Shown: positions 1 through 7,990, counted from the stretch's first letter. The stretch is 8,340 nucleotides of DNA from Gammaproteobacteria bacterium (GCA_002748505.1 PDSN01000121.1:1-8340); one strand, 5' to 3'. Numbers and translations are program-made. The notes: a model not told the origin generated them from the letters alone.

Positions 1-707
1 TCCAGCGCTGAACAGGTGGTGACGTGTGGCGTCCAGAAGCTGTTTTGGCGCAGCAGGCGCATGGCGCTTTGATAGTGCTGGCGAGTGGTTTCGGCTAGCT
101 GTTCGCTGGGGCCATCGGCTTTGTTGATGACCAGGGCGTCGGCCAGTTCCATAATACCTTTTTTGATGCCCTGCAATTCGTCACCGCCACCGGGCAGCAT
201 CAGCACCATAAAAAAGTCCACCATGCCCGCTACTTGGAATTCCGACTGCCCGACCCCAACCGTTTCTACCAGAATTACGTCGTAACCGGCGGCCTCACAC
301 AACAACAAAGTTTCGCGGGTCTTTTGCGCGACGCCCCCCAGGGCACCTTCGGTGGGCGATGGGCGAATAAAGGCTTCTTCGCGGCGGGATAATTCCTCCA
401 TACGGGTTTTGTCGCCCAAAATCGAACCGCCCGCCAATGGCGAGCTGGGGTCTACGGCGAGCACCGCAACGCGCTTGCCGTGCTCGATTAAATGCAGGCC
501 AAAGGCCTCGATGAAAGTAGACTTACCCACACCTGGCACTCCGGTGATACCGATACGGATACTGTTACCGCTGTGGGGTAAGATCTCGGTCAACACCTCT
601 TGCGACTGCTGTCGATGGGCTGGCAATTTGCTTTCAATCAAGGTGATCGCTTTAGCCAGCGCGCGCCGATTGCCGTCGAGTAAGCCCTGTAAATCAATGA
701 CTGCCAC
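1..707 (-). CDS. meaB: MeaB/ArgK-type G-protein chaperone of methylmalonyl-CoA mutase, C-terminus cut by window edge
   Basis: This P-loop GTPase of the SIMIBI class binds methylmalonyl-CoA mutase, gates adenosylcobalamin loading and protects the mutase from inactivation. 235 full codons are visible; E. coli ArgK has 331 residues, so roughly 95 C-terminal residues lie outside the window. Seen in the translation: Walker A GVPGVGKST (about residues 56-64), DPSSP (86-90), the family block GGSILGDKTRM (93-103), ETVGVGQSE (148-156), the guanine-specificity motif NKAD (195-198) and CSAL (232-235). The frame is closed upstream by TAA at 711-713, followed by ATC and then GTG at 705-707, so GTG is the only conventional start. 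A GAGAAGG Shine-Dalgarno lies at 719-725, inside the mutase gene, 11 nt from the GTG. Being last in the operon directly behind the mutase supports the chaperone role. The older name (arginine/ornithine transport kinase) is obsolete. Confidence 0.95.
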   Translation of the reverse strand, partial: MAVIDLQGLLDGNRRALAKAITLIESKLPAHRQQSQEVLTEILPHSGNSIRIGITGVPGVGKSTFIEAFGLHLIEHGKRVAVLAVDPSSPLAGGSILGDKTRMEELSRREEAFIRPSPTEGALGGVAQKTRETLLLCEAAGYDVILVETVGVGQSEFQVAGMVDFFMVLMLPGGGDELQGIKKGIMELADALVINKADGPSEQLAETTRQHYQSAMRLLRQNSFWTPHVTTCSAL

Positions 708-710
708 GAT

Positions 711-2864
711 TTAAACGGCCTTCTCAATGGCGCTGAGCACTTCCCGCGCACTCACCGGAATGGGTGTGCCGGGACCGAATACGCAGGCCACACCGGATTC
801 AAAAAGAAAATCGTAATCCTGTCGTGGAATCACGCCCCCGGCAATAACGATAATGTCGTCCGCGCCCTGTTTACGCAATTCCTGCACCAGCTGCGGTACC
901 AGGGTTTTATGCCCCGCCGCCAGGGAAGACGCGCCGATCACATGCACGTCGTTTTCAATGGCCTGGCGAGCCACTTCTTCCGGTGTGGAAAACATGGGTG
1001 AGAGGTCAATATCAAAGCCGATATCCGCAAAAGCGGTGGCGATAACCTTGGCGCCGCGGTCGTGGCCATCTTGCCCCATCTTGCACACCAGCATACGCGG
1101 GCGACGACCATGTTTAGCCAAAAACTGTTCGATATCCTTGGTCAGCTGCAGCCAATCGGCATCGTCCTCAAAGGCGGCACCGTAGACACCGGATACTGTT
1201 TGCGCCGTGGCGTTAAAGCGACCAAATTCTTTCTCCATAGCGTAGGAGATTTCACCCACGGTGGCGCGCCTGCGGGTGGCTTCAACGCTTAGCGCTAACA
1301 GATTGCCCTCGCCAGTGCGTGCGCATTCGGTAATTTCATCGAGGATTTGATTTACCGCTGCCTCGTCACGCGCTGCGCGAATATCCGCGAGGCGTTTAAG
1401 CTGCGCTTCGCGCACGGCGTCGTTGTCAATTTCCAGAACCTCAACGTCATCTTCCTGGTCGAGGACGTATTTGTTTACACCCACAATCACATCGTCGCCG
1501 CGATCAATACGCGCCTGCTTGCGCGCGGCGGCCTCTTCGATACGCAGTTTGGGCATACCGGTTTCGATCGCCTTGGCCATACCCCCTGCAGCTTCGACTT
1601 CCTCGATCAATGTCCAGGCTTCATCCGCCAGCTTTTGGGTGAGGCTCTCCATCAAGTAGGAACCGCCCCAGGGATCTACCACTTTGGTGATGCCGGTTTC
1701 TTCCTGAATAATCAGCTGGGTATTACGGGCGATACGCGCGGAAAACTCCGTAGGCAGTGCGATGGCTTCATCCAGGGCGTTAGTGTGCAGGGACTGTGTG
1801 CCCCCAAACACCGCTGCCATCGCCTCGATGGTAGTACGCACCACGTTGTTGTATGGGTCTTGCTCTGTCAGCGACCAGCCAGAGGTTTGGCTGTGGGTGC
1901 GAAGCATGGAGCTTTTCGGGTTCTGCGGATTGAACTCACTGACGATTTTGGCCCACAGTAAACGCCCGGCGCGCATTTTCGCAATTTCCATATAGAAATT
2001 CATGCCCACGCCCCAGAAAAACGACAGTCGCGGCGCAAACTGGTCAATATCCAAACCCGCCGCCAGTGCGGTGCGAATGTATTCCTTACCGTCGGCCAGG
2101 GTGTAAGCCAGCTCCAGCGCTGCATTGGCGCCCGCTTCCTGAATATGGTAGCCGGAAATAGAAATGGTATTAAAACGCGGCAGGTTCTTGGAGCAATAGG
2201 CAATAATGTCGCCGATGATTTTCATGCTCGGCTTGGGCGGATAAATATAAGTATTGCGCACCATAAACTCTTTCAAAATATCATTCTGAATGGTGCCCGC
2301 TAGTTTATCCTGCGTGACGCCCTGCTCTTCTGCGGCAACGATATAACCCGCTAAAATGGGCAGTACCGCGCCGTTCATAGTCATGGACACAGAGATTTTA
2401 TCCAGTGGAATACCATCGAACAGGATTTTCATGTCCTCCACGGAATCAATCGCCACCCCTGCTTTACCCACATCACCGCTGACTCGCGGGTGATCCGAGT
2501 CATAACCTCGGTGTGTGGCCAAATCAAAGGCCACCGATACGCCCTGCCCACCCGCAGCCAACGCTTTGCGATAAAAGGCATTGGATTCTTCCGCAGTGGA
2601 GAAGCCCGCGTACTGGCGAATTGTCCACGGACGCCCTGCATACATGGTCGCCTGTGGGCCGCGCAGATAGGGCGACATACCCGGCAAAGTATTGGTGTAT
2701 TCCAAAGCCTCCAGGTCTTCTGCGGTATAAAGCGCTTTAACGTCGATGCCTTCTGCAGTATGCCAGGTGAGGTCTTCGGGCGTCTTGCCCCGCATCTGTT
2801 TGGTGGCAAGGGCCTCCCAGTTCTCCAGAGTGGTGTTTGTGGGGTCGTAAATAGAATCAGTCAT
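711..2864 (-). CDS. scpA: Methylmalonyl-CoA mutase, adenosylcobalamin-dependent, single-chain type
   Basis: The enzyme rearranges (R)-methylmalonyl-CoA to succinyl-CoA by radical chemistry with adenosylcobalamin. The protein is 717 residues, close to E. coli Sbm/ScpA (714), so it is the single-chain homodimeric type. The N-terminal TIM-barrel domain carries TIRQYAGFSTAEESN (about 81-95, including the active-site Tyr), YDSDHPRVSGDVGKAG (121-136) and RTHSQTSGWSLTEQDPYNN (322-340). The C-terminal B12-binding domain carries DGHDRG (599-604; His601 is the expected lower axial cobalt ligand), GASSL (644-648) and AGGV (675-678). No key residue appears to be missing. ATG at 2862-2864 is chosen as start because GAAGG (2873-2877) sits 8 nt upstream; the frame can be extended 11 codons to a TTG at 2897, but that extension lies within the epimerase gene and has no family similarity. 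The ATG overlaps the epimerase end by 8 nt, implying translational coupling. Confidence 0.97.
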   Translation of the reverse strand: MTDSIYDPTNTTLENWEALATKQMRGKTPEDLTWHTAEGIDVKALYTAEDLEALEYTNTLPGMSPYLRGPQATMYAGRPWTIRQYAGFSTAEESNAFYRKALAAGGQGVSVAFDLATHRGYDSDHPRVSGDVGKAGVAIDSVEDMKILFDGIPLDKISVSMTMNGAVLPILAGYIVAAEEQGVTQDKLAGTIQNDILKEFMVRNTYIYPPKPSMKIIGDIIAYCSKNLPRFNTISISGYHIQEAGANAALELAYTLADGKEYIRTALAAGLDIDQFAPRLSFFWGVGMNFYMEIAKMRAGRLLWAKIVSEFNPQNPKSSMLRTHSQTSGWSLTEQDPYNNVVRTTIEAMAAVFGGTQSLHTNALDEAIALPTEFSARIARNTQLIIQEETGITKVVDPWGGSYLMESLTQKLADEAWTLIEEVEAAGGMAKAIETGMPKLRIEEAAARKQARIDRGDDVIVGVNKYVLDQEDDVEVLEIDNDAVREAQLKRLADIRAARDEAAVNQILDEITECARTGEGNLLALSVEATRRRATVGEISYAMEKEFGRFNATAQTVSGVYGAAFEDDADWLQLTKDIEQFLAKHGRRPRMLVCKMGQDGHDRGAKVIATAFADIGFDIDLSPMFSTPEEVARQAIENDVHVIGASSLAAGHKTLVPQLVQELRKQGADDIIVIAGGVIPRQDYDFLFESGVACVFGPGTPIPVSAREVLSAIEKAV

Positions 2865-3276
2865 GGTGGTGGCCTTCGCCGGGCTGGTTAATCTCAATTA
2901 ACACCCCGTCACAGCTTTTAGGGTGAATAAAAATAACTTGCGAACCGTGCGCACCGGGGCTTGGGGCATCACTTAAAAACTGATAACCCTTGGCTTTTAA
3001 GCGCTCGATATCGGCGTTAATATCGTCAGAGCGAAAACACAGGTGATGCAAACCGCCGCCCTTTTTCTCCAGATAAGTGGCTATCGGGCCAGCGCCATTT
3101 AAGGGGTGCACTAACTCGATAGACGTGGGGGGCAGCGGAAAAAAAGCGGTGGATGTTTTGGCTGCGGTTACATCCTCTGTACCCTCAAAATGCAGGCCAA
3201 AATCTTCCATAAAGCGCTTGATCGCCCGGTCAAAATCCGGCACCGCAATGGCAATATGGTCTAAGGCGGTAATCAT
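2857..3276 (-). CDS. mce: Methylmalonyl-CoA epimerase (VOC/glyoxalase fold)
   Basis: This metal-dependent epimerase interconverts (S)- and (R)-methylmalonyl-CoA, linking the carboxylase product to the stereochemistry required by the mutase. The 139-residue length fits the family. It shows the two VOC half-repeats: LDHIAIAVPDFDRAI (5-19) and GGGLHHLCFRSDDINADIERL (73-93). Candidate metal ligands are His7, Glu54 (in SIELVHPL), His77 or His78, and Glu128 (in LIEINQP). The PGAHGSQVIFIHPKSCDGVL stretch (107-126) closely follows human MCEE. ATG at 3274-3276 overlaps the upstream carboxylase stop as ATGA, and GGGAG (3284-3288) lies 7 nt upstream, so the start is secure. The C-terminus reads GEGHHHD; that His run is encoded by the bases carrying the mutase ribosome-binding region and ATG, so it may reflect overlap constraint rather than function. 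Confidence 0.95.
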   Translation of the reverse strand: MITALDHIAIAVPDFDRAIKRFMEDFGLHFEGTEDVTAAKTSTAFFPLPPTSIELVHPLNGAGPIATYLEKKGGGLHHLCFRSDDINADIERLKAKGYQFLSDAPSPGAHGSQVIFIHPKSCDGVLIEINQPGEGHHHD

Positions 3277-6137
3277 GACGTTTCTCCCTGCACGGTGGTT
3301 AAAAAGCGATTGGTGGCCGCGCGCCTGCGCTGAGCGATTTCCTCCGGCGTCTCCGGAATCACTACTTCATCGGGCGTGATTTTAAAAATGGGCTGGCCTT
3401 TACTGATAATCATCCCATCGGTTTCTACCAGCACTTTTTCCACCGTGCCGGAGAACGGCGCGTAGACCTTGTTAAACATCTTCATCACTTCAATGATGAA
3501 CAGTGGGTCGCCCGCCTCAAAATGATCACCCACTTGCACAAACGGTTCGTGCTCGGGAGATTCACGCGGATAAAACATACCCCCGCTTTCGGCGAGAATT
3601 TCGTCGGATTTTGCCACCGGCGGCGGCACTAATACCTTGGCCATCGCCGCCTGGGTGTCGGGGTCGGTCAAGGCTTCAGGAATATGAATGCTCAAATCTT
3701 CATTCACCGACAGCGCGTAGAAACCTGTTTGTTCAGCCAGTGCTGGCAGCATGGCCAATACATCCATACCCGCCTGGAACCCCTGATGCGCGGCGCGTAT
3801 TTGATCCCAGGTTTGCGCCTCAATACCCGCTGGTGGCGACTCTTCCTCCAACTGTGTTTGCAGCTCAATCCAATCCAGCGCGTCCAGACGACGATTTAAT
3901 TCATTGTAAAACGCCATCGCCTCGTCTAATACTCGTTGATCGTGATCCCATATCAGCGTGGCCGCCGGACGATTATCCGTGCTGTCCATGTTGAGAAAAT
4001 GGTAGGTGTCAGCCAACAAGGACAGCGGGTTTTCATTCCAGGTGATGCGCCCGTCGATCATGGTATAACAATCGCGATTAATACTTAGCCAACCGCTTAA
4101 CACATGGGGTTGGGCTAACAAGCTCTCAATGGGGCGCAGCAATAGCAACTGTTTGCGCGCCAGCGCGTTGCGCATGGCCGTCTCGGCTTCACCCTCAAGC
4201 CCCGCCAGAGCCTGACGAGAAATATGCCTATAGGCGTAATTGACATCCATATCCTGCGCGGCCTGTTTTAACTGACCCACCGCCGTCAAATACGGCACAA
4301 TAAAACGCGTGGTTGGGCGCGCGTTGATGTGGTTGCCCAAAAACCAGTTCACAAGGCCGTAGTGAAATTCCAGGTTGGTGGATAAATCGTGGCCGCGCAT
4401 TCGGGTCACGCGAATAATATCCGCCATATTCTGGTAGGCATCCAAACGGGAATCACCGACGGTCAGCAGCAGTGCAATATTGGAATCATAAGCGCCTGCC
4501 AGGGTGTATTTCATAAACACGTCGGTGTCGGGGTTGTGCAGGCTGATGCCCTGATCGTCGCGGATTTCCCCATCTGAGGCATCGCTCCAATACTCGATCA
4601 CCCCGCCGGCGTGGGGCTGCAGTGCCTGGTTGGTCGCATTGAGACGTGCTTCTACAGAATCCTGATGGCGCAGCAGACGTTTCGGTTTCGGCAGATGCTT
4701 GCCGTGCGCGGCCAGAAGCACCATCATTTCCACCAGGGAATTAACCACAAAGCTATCGTTGGAATCAGCCGGGTTGGTAAACTCCAGGGAATAACACAGC
4801 TCACTGACGCGGTGCTCCACCTGAATACGGGTGTTCATTTCCATAAAAAAGTGTTTGTCACGATCGACGATACACTCAAATGTCGACACCGAATCAAGCC
4901 CTACTGCTTCACCAAAGCGCGTTGCTTCGGCCTCCATCGCCGCCAGGGTTTCACGCTCTTTTTGCAGCACCTCGGCCTCAACGGTTTTACCCGCCTGTTG
5001 CGCCAGCGAAGCGGCCTCGGCCAGGGATTCGTCGGTAACGGATACTTCCAGCAGTTTTTGTTCGTGCATTTGCAAAGAACAATCGCGACCGCCTATGGTA
5101 ATCGCCCAGTCGCCATTGCCCAATACCTGAATTTCCTGGTGGCGGGTGGTTTCGATATTCAGTTCCACCAGCACGTTTTTATTGTCACCCACACCCGTGG
5201 CTTTTACTTCGTTAAGAATTTCCCGCACCAGCTCCGGGGTGCGATCAGCAGCCTGTTTGATACGTTCGCTGTCACTGCCCTCATAACTGGTGGGCGCGGC
5301 CATAATACGCTGGCCTTTACCGCCACCGCCGCCGATGGCCTTCAGGCGAATGCGGTTTTGGGGGTATTGGGCGTACATATCCTCCACCGCTTCGCGCAGG
5401 GTGTCACACAGTTGTTCGACGGTGTACACATCAATGCCTTTAGCATAAGCCGCCGCCAACACACGATCAGCTTTGTCAACTAATTCCAGCTCGGCATCGT
5501 CAAGCACTGCCGAATCAAGATCTAAACCTTTTTCTGCTACAAGGTTTTTCAGTGCCGCCGCGTCGGGATAGTGTTTGAGCAGGGTTAAGGCCGTGCCGTT
5601 ATCGATGCCCGGGGTGACCGAGACACCGGTTTTTAAGGCGGTGCGCTTGGCTTCGTCTTTCAAGCCCGCCTCGCGCACGGTGCGCGAACAGGGGCCAATA
5701 AAATTAAGCCCCGCGTTTTCCATGGCGGCCACCATGGTTTCGTCTTCGGCCATAAAGCCATAGCCCGCAAAGATAGCGTTGTAGCCATTGGTTTTGGCGA
5801 TATTGATAATTTGCGCGATGCGCGCCTGACGCTCTTCTTTATCCACGCCGCTGTAATCGGGCACGCGGTGAATATGATCGGGATTGCCAATGGCGCGAAG
5901 CTCGGGGGCTAGGGCATTGCGATACACGATAGAGTCTTTTTCCGACAATAAAATACCAACGTGGTCTATACCCATTTCGCGAAACACATCCATCGCCTCT
6001 TTGCGAATGGGGCCGCGGCAAATTATTAGCGGGCGAATATGACTGCAATCAAATTGGGCGACCCAGGGGCTAGATGCGTTTACCAGTCTGCGGTCGCGGT
6101 GAATCAAGGGGTTATTTAAATAATGTTCGTTTGACAC
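3273..6137 (-). CDS. Atypical long biotin carboxylase with C-terminal biotinyl carrier domain (putative propionyl-CoA carboxylase alpha chain)
   Basis: Predicted to carboxylate its own biotin using ATP and bicarbonate and to pass CO2 to the carboxyltransferase encoded just upstream. Seen in the 954-residue protein: a diverged N-terminal BC domain (RPLIICRGPIRKEA about 35-48; GYGFMAED 125-132), the ATP-grasp loop RLKAIGGGGGKG (264-275, Lys266), RHQEIQVLG (332-340), RDCSLQ (351-356), Lys361, the catalytic EMNTRIQVEH (433-442) and VEARLN (495-500, Arg498). A biotin/lipoyl domain ends the protein, with IIEVMKMFNK (881-890) placing biotin on Lys886. Usual alpha chains are about 660 residues. The surplus comes from an insert of roughly 60 residues before the glycine loop, one of about 20 before the EMNTR strand, an unrecognised region about 620-840, and about 68 residues after the biotin Lys. 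The start is GTG at 6135-6137, with AAGGA (6146-6150) 8 nt upstream. The substrate is inferred from the neighbours, not from this chain. Confidence 0.88.
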   Translation of the reverse strand: MSNEHYLNNPLIHRDRRLVNASSPWVAQFDCSHIRPLIICRGPIRKEAMDVFREMGIDHVGILLSEKDSIVYRNALAPELRAIGNPDHIHRVPDYSGVDKEERQARIAQIINIAKTNGYNAIFAGYGFMAEDETMVAAMENAGLNFIGPCSRTVREAGLKDEAKRTALKTGVSVTPGIDNGTALTLLKHYPDAAALKNLVAEKGLDLDSAVLDDAELELVDKADRVLAAAYAKGIDVYTVEQLCDTLREAVEDMYAQYPQNRIRLKAIGGGGGKGQRIMAAPTSYEGSDSERIKQAADRTPELVREILNEVKATGVGDNKNVLVELNIETTRHQEIQVLGNGDWAITIGGRDCSLQMHEQKLLEVSVTDESLAEAASLAQQAGKTVEAEVLQKERETLAAMEAEATRFGEAVGLDSVSTFECIVDRDKHFFMEMNTRIQVEHRVSELCYSLEFTNPADSNDSFVVNSLVEMMVLLAAHGKHLPKPKRLLRHQDSVEARLNATNQALQPHAGGVIEYWSDASDGEIRDDQGISLHNPDTDVFMKYTLAGAYDSNIALLLTVGDSRLDAYQNMADIIRVTRMRGHDLSTNLEFHYGLVNWFLGNHINARPTTRFIVPYLTAVGQLKQAAQDMDVNYAYRHISRQALAGLEGEAETAMRNALARKQLLLLRPIESLLAQPHVLSGWLSINRDCYTMIDGRITWNENPLSLLADTYHFLNMDSTDNRPAATLIWDHDQRVLDEAMAFYNELNRRLDALDWIELQTQLEEESPPAGIEAQTWDQIRAAHQGFQAGMDVLAMLPALAEQTGFYALSVNEDLSIHIPEALTDPDTQAAMAKVLVPPPVAKSDEILAESGGMFYPRESPEHEPFVQVGDHFEAGDPLFIIEVMKMFNKVYAPFSGTVEKVLVETDGMIISKGQPIFKITPDEVVIPETPEEIAQRRRAATNRFLTTVQGETS

Positions 6138-6164
6138 GGGTAGTATCCTTATATAAGCCGCAGA

Positions 6165-7898
6165 TCAGTGGAATTCACGTTGCACACCAGCCATGGGCGC
6201 GCATTGATAGTGACGCAAATGAAAAGCCATGTTTTGTGCCAATACCTGGCGTAAATCCGCAGGCATCACGATTTGTGAAATAGAGCCCAAACTCAAGGCT
6301 TCTTCGGGGTTCATCAACTCTCGCTCATAGCGCTTGGCGAGCTGAGCCTCTTCCGCTTTTTGCCAGTCGCTGACTAAGGCCTCCGCTGCATCGCGCGCCT
6401 GCGCGTCACTTAGGCCCGCGGCCTTTTGCGCCTGCGCTTCCTGGGCGATACGTGCCGGAACGCTGCCGCGCAGTTTTCGCAGTTCATCTTTATACACATA
6501 TTCAACGCCCGCAGGCCCCATCACCGCCACCCGCGTGGTAGGCAGAGCGACCACCAGGTCGGCGCCGGTGGAATAGTTGTTGTAGGACGCGTAAGCGCCG
6601 CCAAAAGCGTTGCGTACCAGCACCAGAAAACGCGGTGTGCGAAGGTCTACAATGGCATCGAGCATGGCTCGTCCAGCCTGCACAATACCGCGGCTCTCCT
6701 GCTCCTTGCCCGGTAAAAAGCCCGTGGTGTCTTCCAGGAAAATCATGGGAATATTGTAGAGATTACAAAAGCGGATAAAGCGCGCGTTTTTGTAGGCGGC
6801 ATCCACATCGATTTGCCCCGATGCCACCGCGGAATTGTTTGCCACAAAACCGATCACATTACCGCCCATACGTCCAAGGGCGGTGACGGTATTGCGCGCG
6901 CGATCGGGTTGAATTTCCAGGAAATCGCCGTGATCACACAGTTGCTGAATTAGGATGCTGATATCCACTGGCGTGTTAAAACCAGTGGGTGAATTAAAGG
7001 CTTTTTTCAACAGGATATCGATATCCCAGGTTTTGCGCGTAATCGAGTCTGAGCTTTGCTGAAACGGTGCCAACTCGCCATTGTGACTCGGCAGATAATT
7101 CAGCAACTCGCGCACCTTTCTCAACGCCGCCACTTCATCCGGCGCCACGAAATCCGTCACCCCGCTCTGGCTGTGAACACCCGGACCGCCCAGCTCGTCG
7201 GGGGTCACATCTTCGCCCAACACGGACTTGACTACACCGGGGCCAGTCAGGCCAAAAAAGGTATCGTTGGGTTGAATCAAAAAACTGCCCTGACGCGGCA
7301 AATAAGAGCCACCGCCCGCATTAAAACCAAACATGCACATAATGGAGGGGACAATACCGCTGATTTTACGCAGTGCGGTAAAAGCATCGGCGTAACCATC
7401 GAGGCCACCAACACCGGCGGGAATATAGGCACCGGCGCTGTCGTTAATGCCCACCAGGGGGATTTTACGCTTGGCGGCCAGTTCAAACAGGCGAGCGAGC
7501 TTGCGACCGTTAGTGGCGTCCATAGAGCCTGCGCGCACGGTGAAATCGTGACCGTACAACGCCACATCGCGACCGTTGACTTTGATGATGGCCGTGACCA
7601 GGGAGGCGCCATCGAGATTAGGCCCCCAGTTTTGGAACAATATCTCCGGTTGCTCATCGCTCAAATAGCGAATTCGCTCCCAGATGGTCATGCGGTTTTT
7701 TTGGTGCTGACGCTCTATCGCTTTGACGCCCGCAGCGGCATAGGGACGCTGTTTTAATCGCGCCCCCGCCTTTAAGGTTTCTTCATAGGGGCCAGGTGCT
7801 GCGCTGATTTCACCAGGTACGCCAAAATGCTGTTCGGTAGCACTGGCGAAGGGGTTTGATAAAGATACCACGGTGGTGGTGGGTTTGGATGCACTCAT
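6165..7898 (-). CDS. Biotin-dependent acyl-CoA carboxyltransferase beta subunit (putative propionyl-CoA carboxylase beta chain)
   Basis: A crotonase-fold carboxyltransferase that would move carboxyl from carboxybiotin to an acyl-CoA, probably propionyl-CoA given the epimerase, mutase and MeaB downstream. The N-terminal half carries GFNAGGGSYLPRQGSF (191-206, first oxyanion glycines) and the C-terminal half carries VASGQID (358-364), DTTGFLPG (390-397) and FGGAYA (432-437, second oxyanion site). At 577 residues it is somewhat longer than typical PCC beta chains (about 510-540), with extra Ala/Gln-rich helical sequence about 480-525. Where propionyl-CoA carboxylases usually have GGAYD this protein has GGAYA. 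A decarboxylase alpha subunit (glutaconyl-CoA type, similar length, also with DTTG) is an alternative, but no membrane decarboxylase subunit is present and a biotin carboxylase follows 27 nt later. ATG at 7896-7898 is preferred: AAGGAG (7912-7917) lies 13 nt upstream, whereas the longer frame begins at a TTG (7967) with no good RBS and unconserved sequence. Confidence 0.9.
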   Translation of the reverse strand: MSASKPTTTVVSLSNPFASATEQHFGVPGEISAAPGPYEETLKAGARLKQRPYAAAGVKAIERQHQKNRMTIWERIRYLSDEQPEILFQNWGPNLDGASLVTAIIKVNGRDVALYGHDFTVRAGSMDATNGRKLARLFELAAKRKIPLVGINDSAGAYIPAGVGGLDGYADAFTALRKISGIVPSIMCMFGFNAGGGSYLPRQGSFLIQPNDTFFGLTGPGVVKSVLGEDVTPDELGGPGVHSQSGVTDFVAPDEVAALRKVRELLNYLPSHNGELAPFQQSSDSITRKTWDIDILLKKAFNSPTGFNTPVDISILIQQLCDHGDFLEIQPDRARNTVTALGRMGGNVIGFVANNSAVASGQIDVDAAYKNARFIRFCNLYNIPMIFLEDTTGFLPGKEQESRGIVQAGRAMLDAIVDLRTPRFLVLVRNAFGGAYASYNNYSTGADLVVALPTTRVAVMGPAGVEYVYKDELRKLRGSVPARIAQEAQAQKAAGLSDAQARDAAEALVSDWQKAEEAQLAKRYERELMNPEEALSLGSISQIVMPADLRQVLAQNMAFHLRHYQCAPMAGVQREFH

Positions 7899-7990
7899 AT
7901 TCTTAGCAAAGCTCCTTAGCCGTTTTTGGTGAGATATTAATGGCGCAACAAAGCCTCCGCGGCTCAATAACGCAGTAAATCCAAGCTTTC

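Noticed and set aside
352..714. 120-codon plus-strand open frame at the left end
   Set aside because: Opposite strand to MeaB, whose GTPase motifs (Walker A, NKAD) are unmistakable on the minus strand.
1347..1961. 204-codon plus-strand open frame
   Set aside because: Antisense to the conserved methylmalonyl-CoA mutase catalytic domain, with no independent coding evidence.
2862..2897. Eleven-residue N-terminal extension of the mutase from a TTG
   Set aside because: It lies inside the epimerase gene, starts with a rare codon and lacks an RBS at the right distance, while the ATG at 2864 has GAAGG 8 nt upstream.
4611..5483. 290-codon plus-strand open frame
   Set aside because: It lies fully antisense to the conserved ATP-grasp part of the biotin carboxylase, its translation resembles no family I know, and it has no good RBS; long antisense frames are common opposite genes of this composition.
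7056..7757. 233-codon plus-strand open frame
   Set aside because: Antisense to the conserved N-terminal half of the carboxyltransferase; no recognisable motifs, so a shadow frame.
7952..7964. Small hairpin in the leader (AGCC, 5-nt loop, GGCT)
   Set aside because: A 4-bp stem without a U tract is too weak to call a terminator or attenuator.
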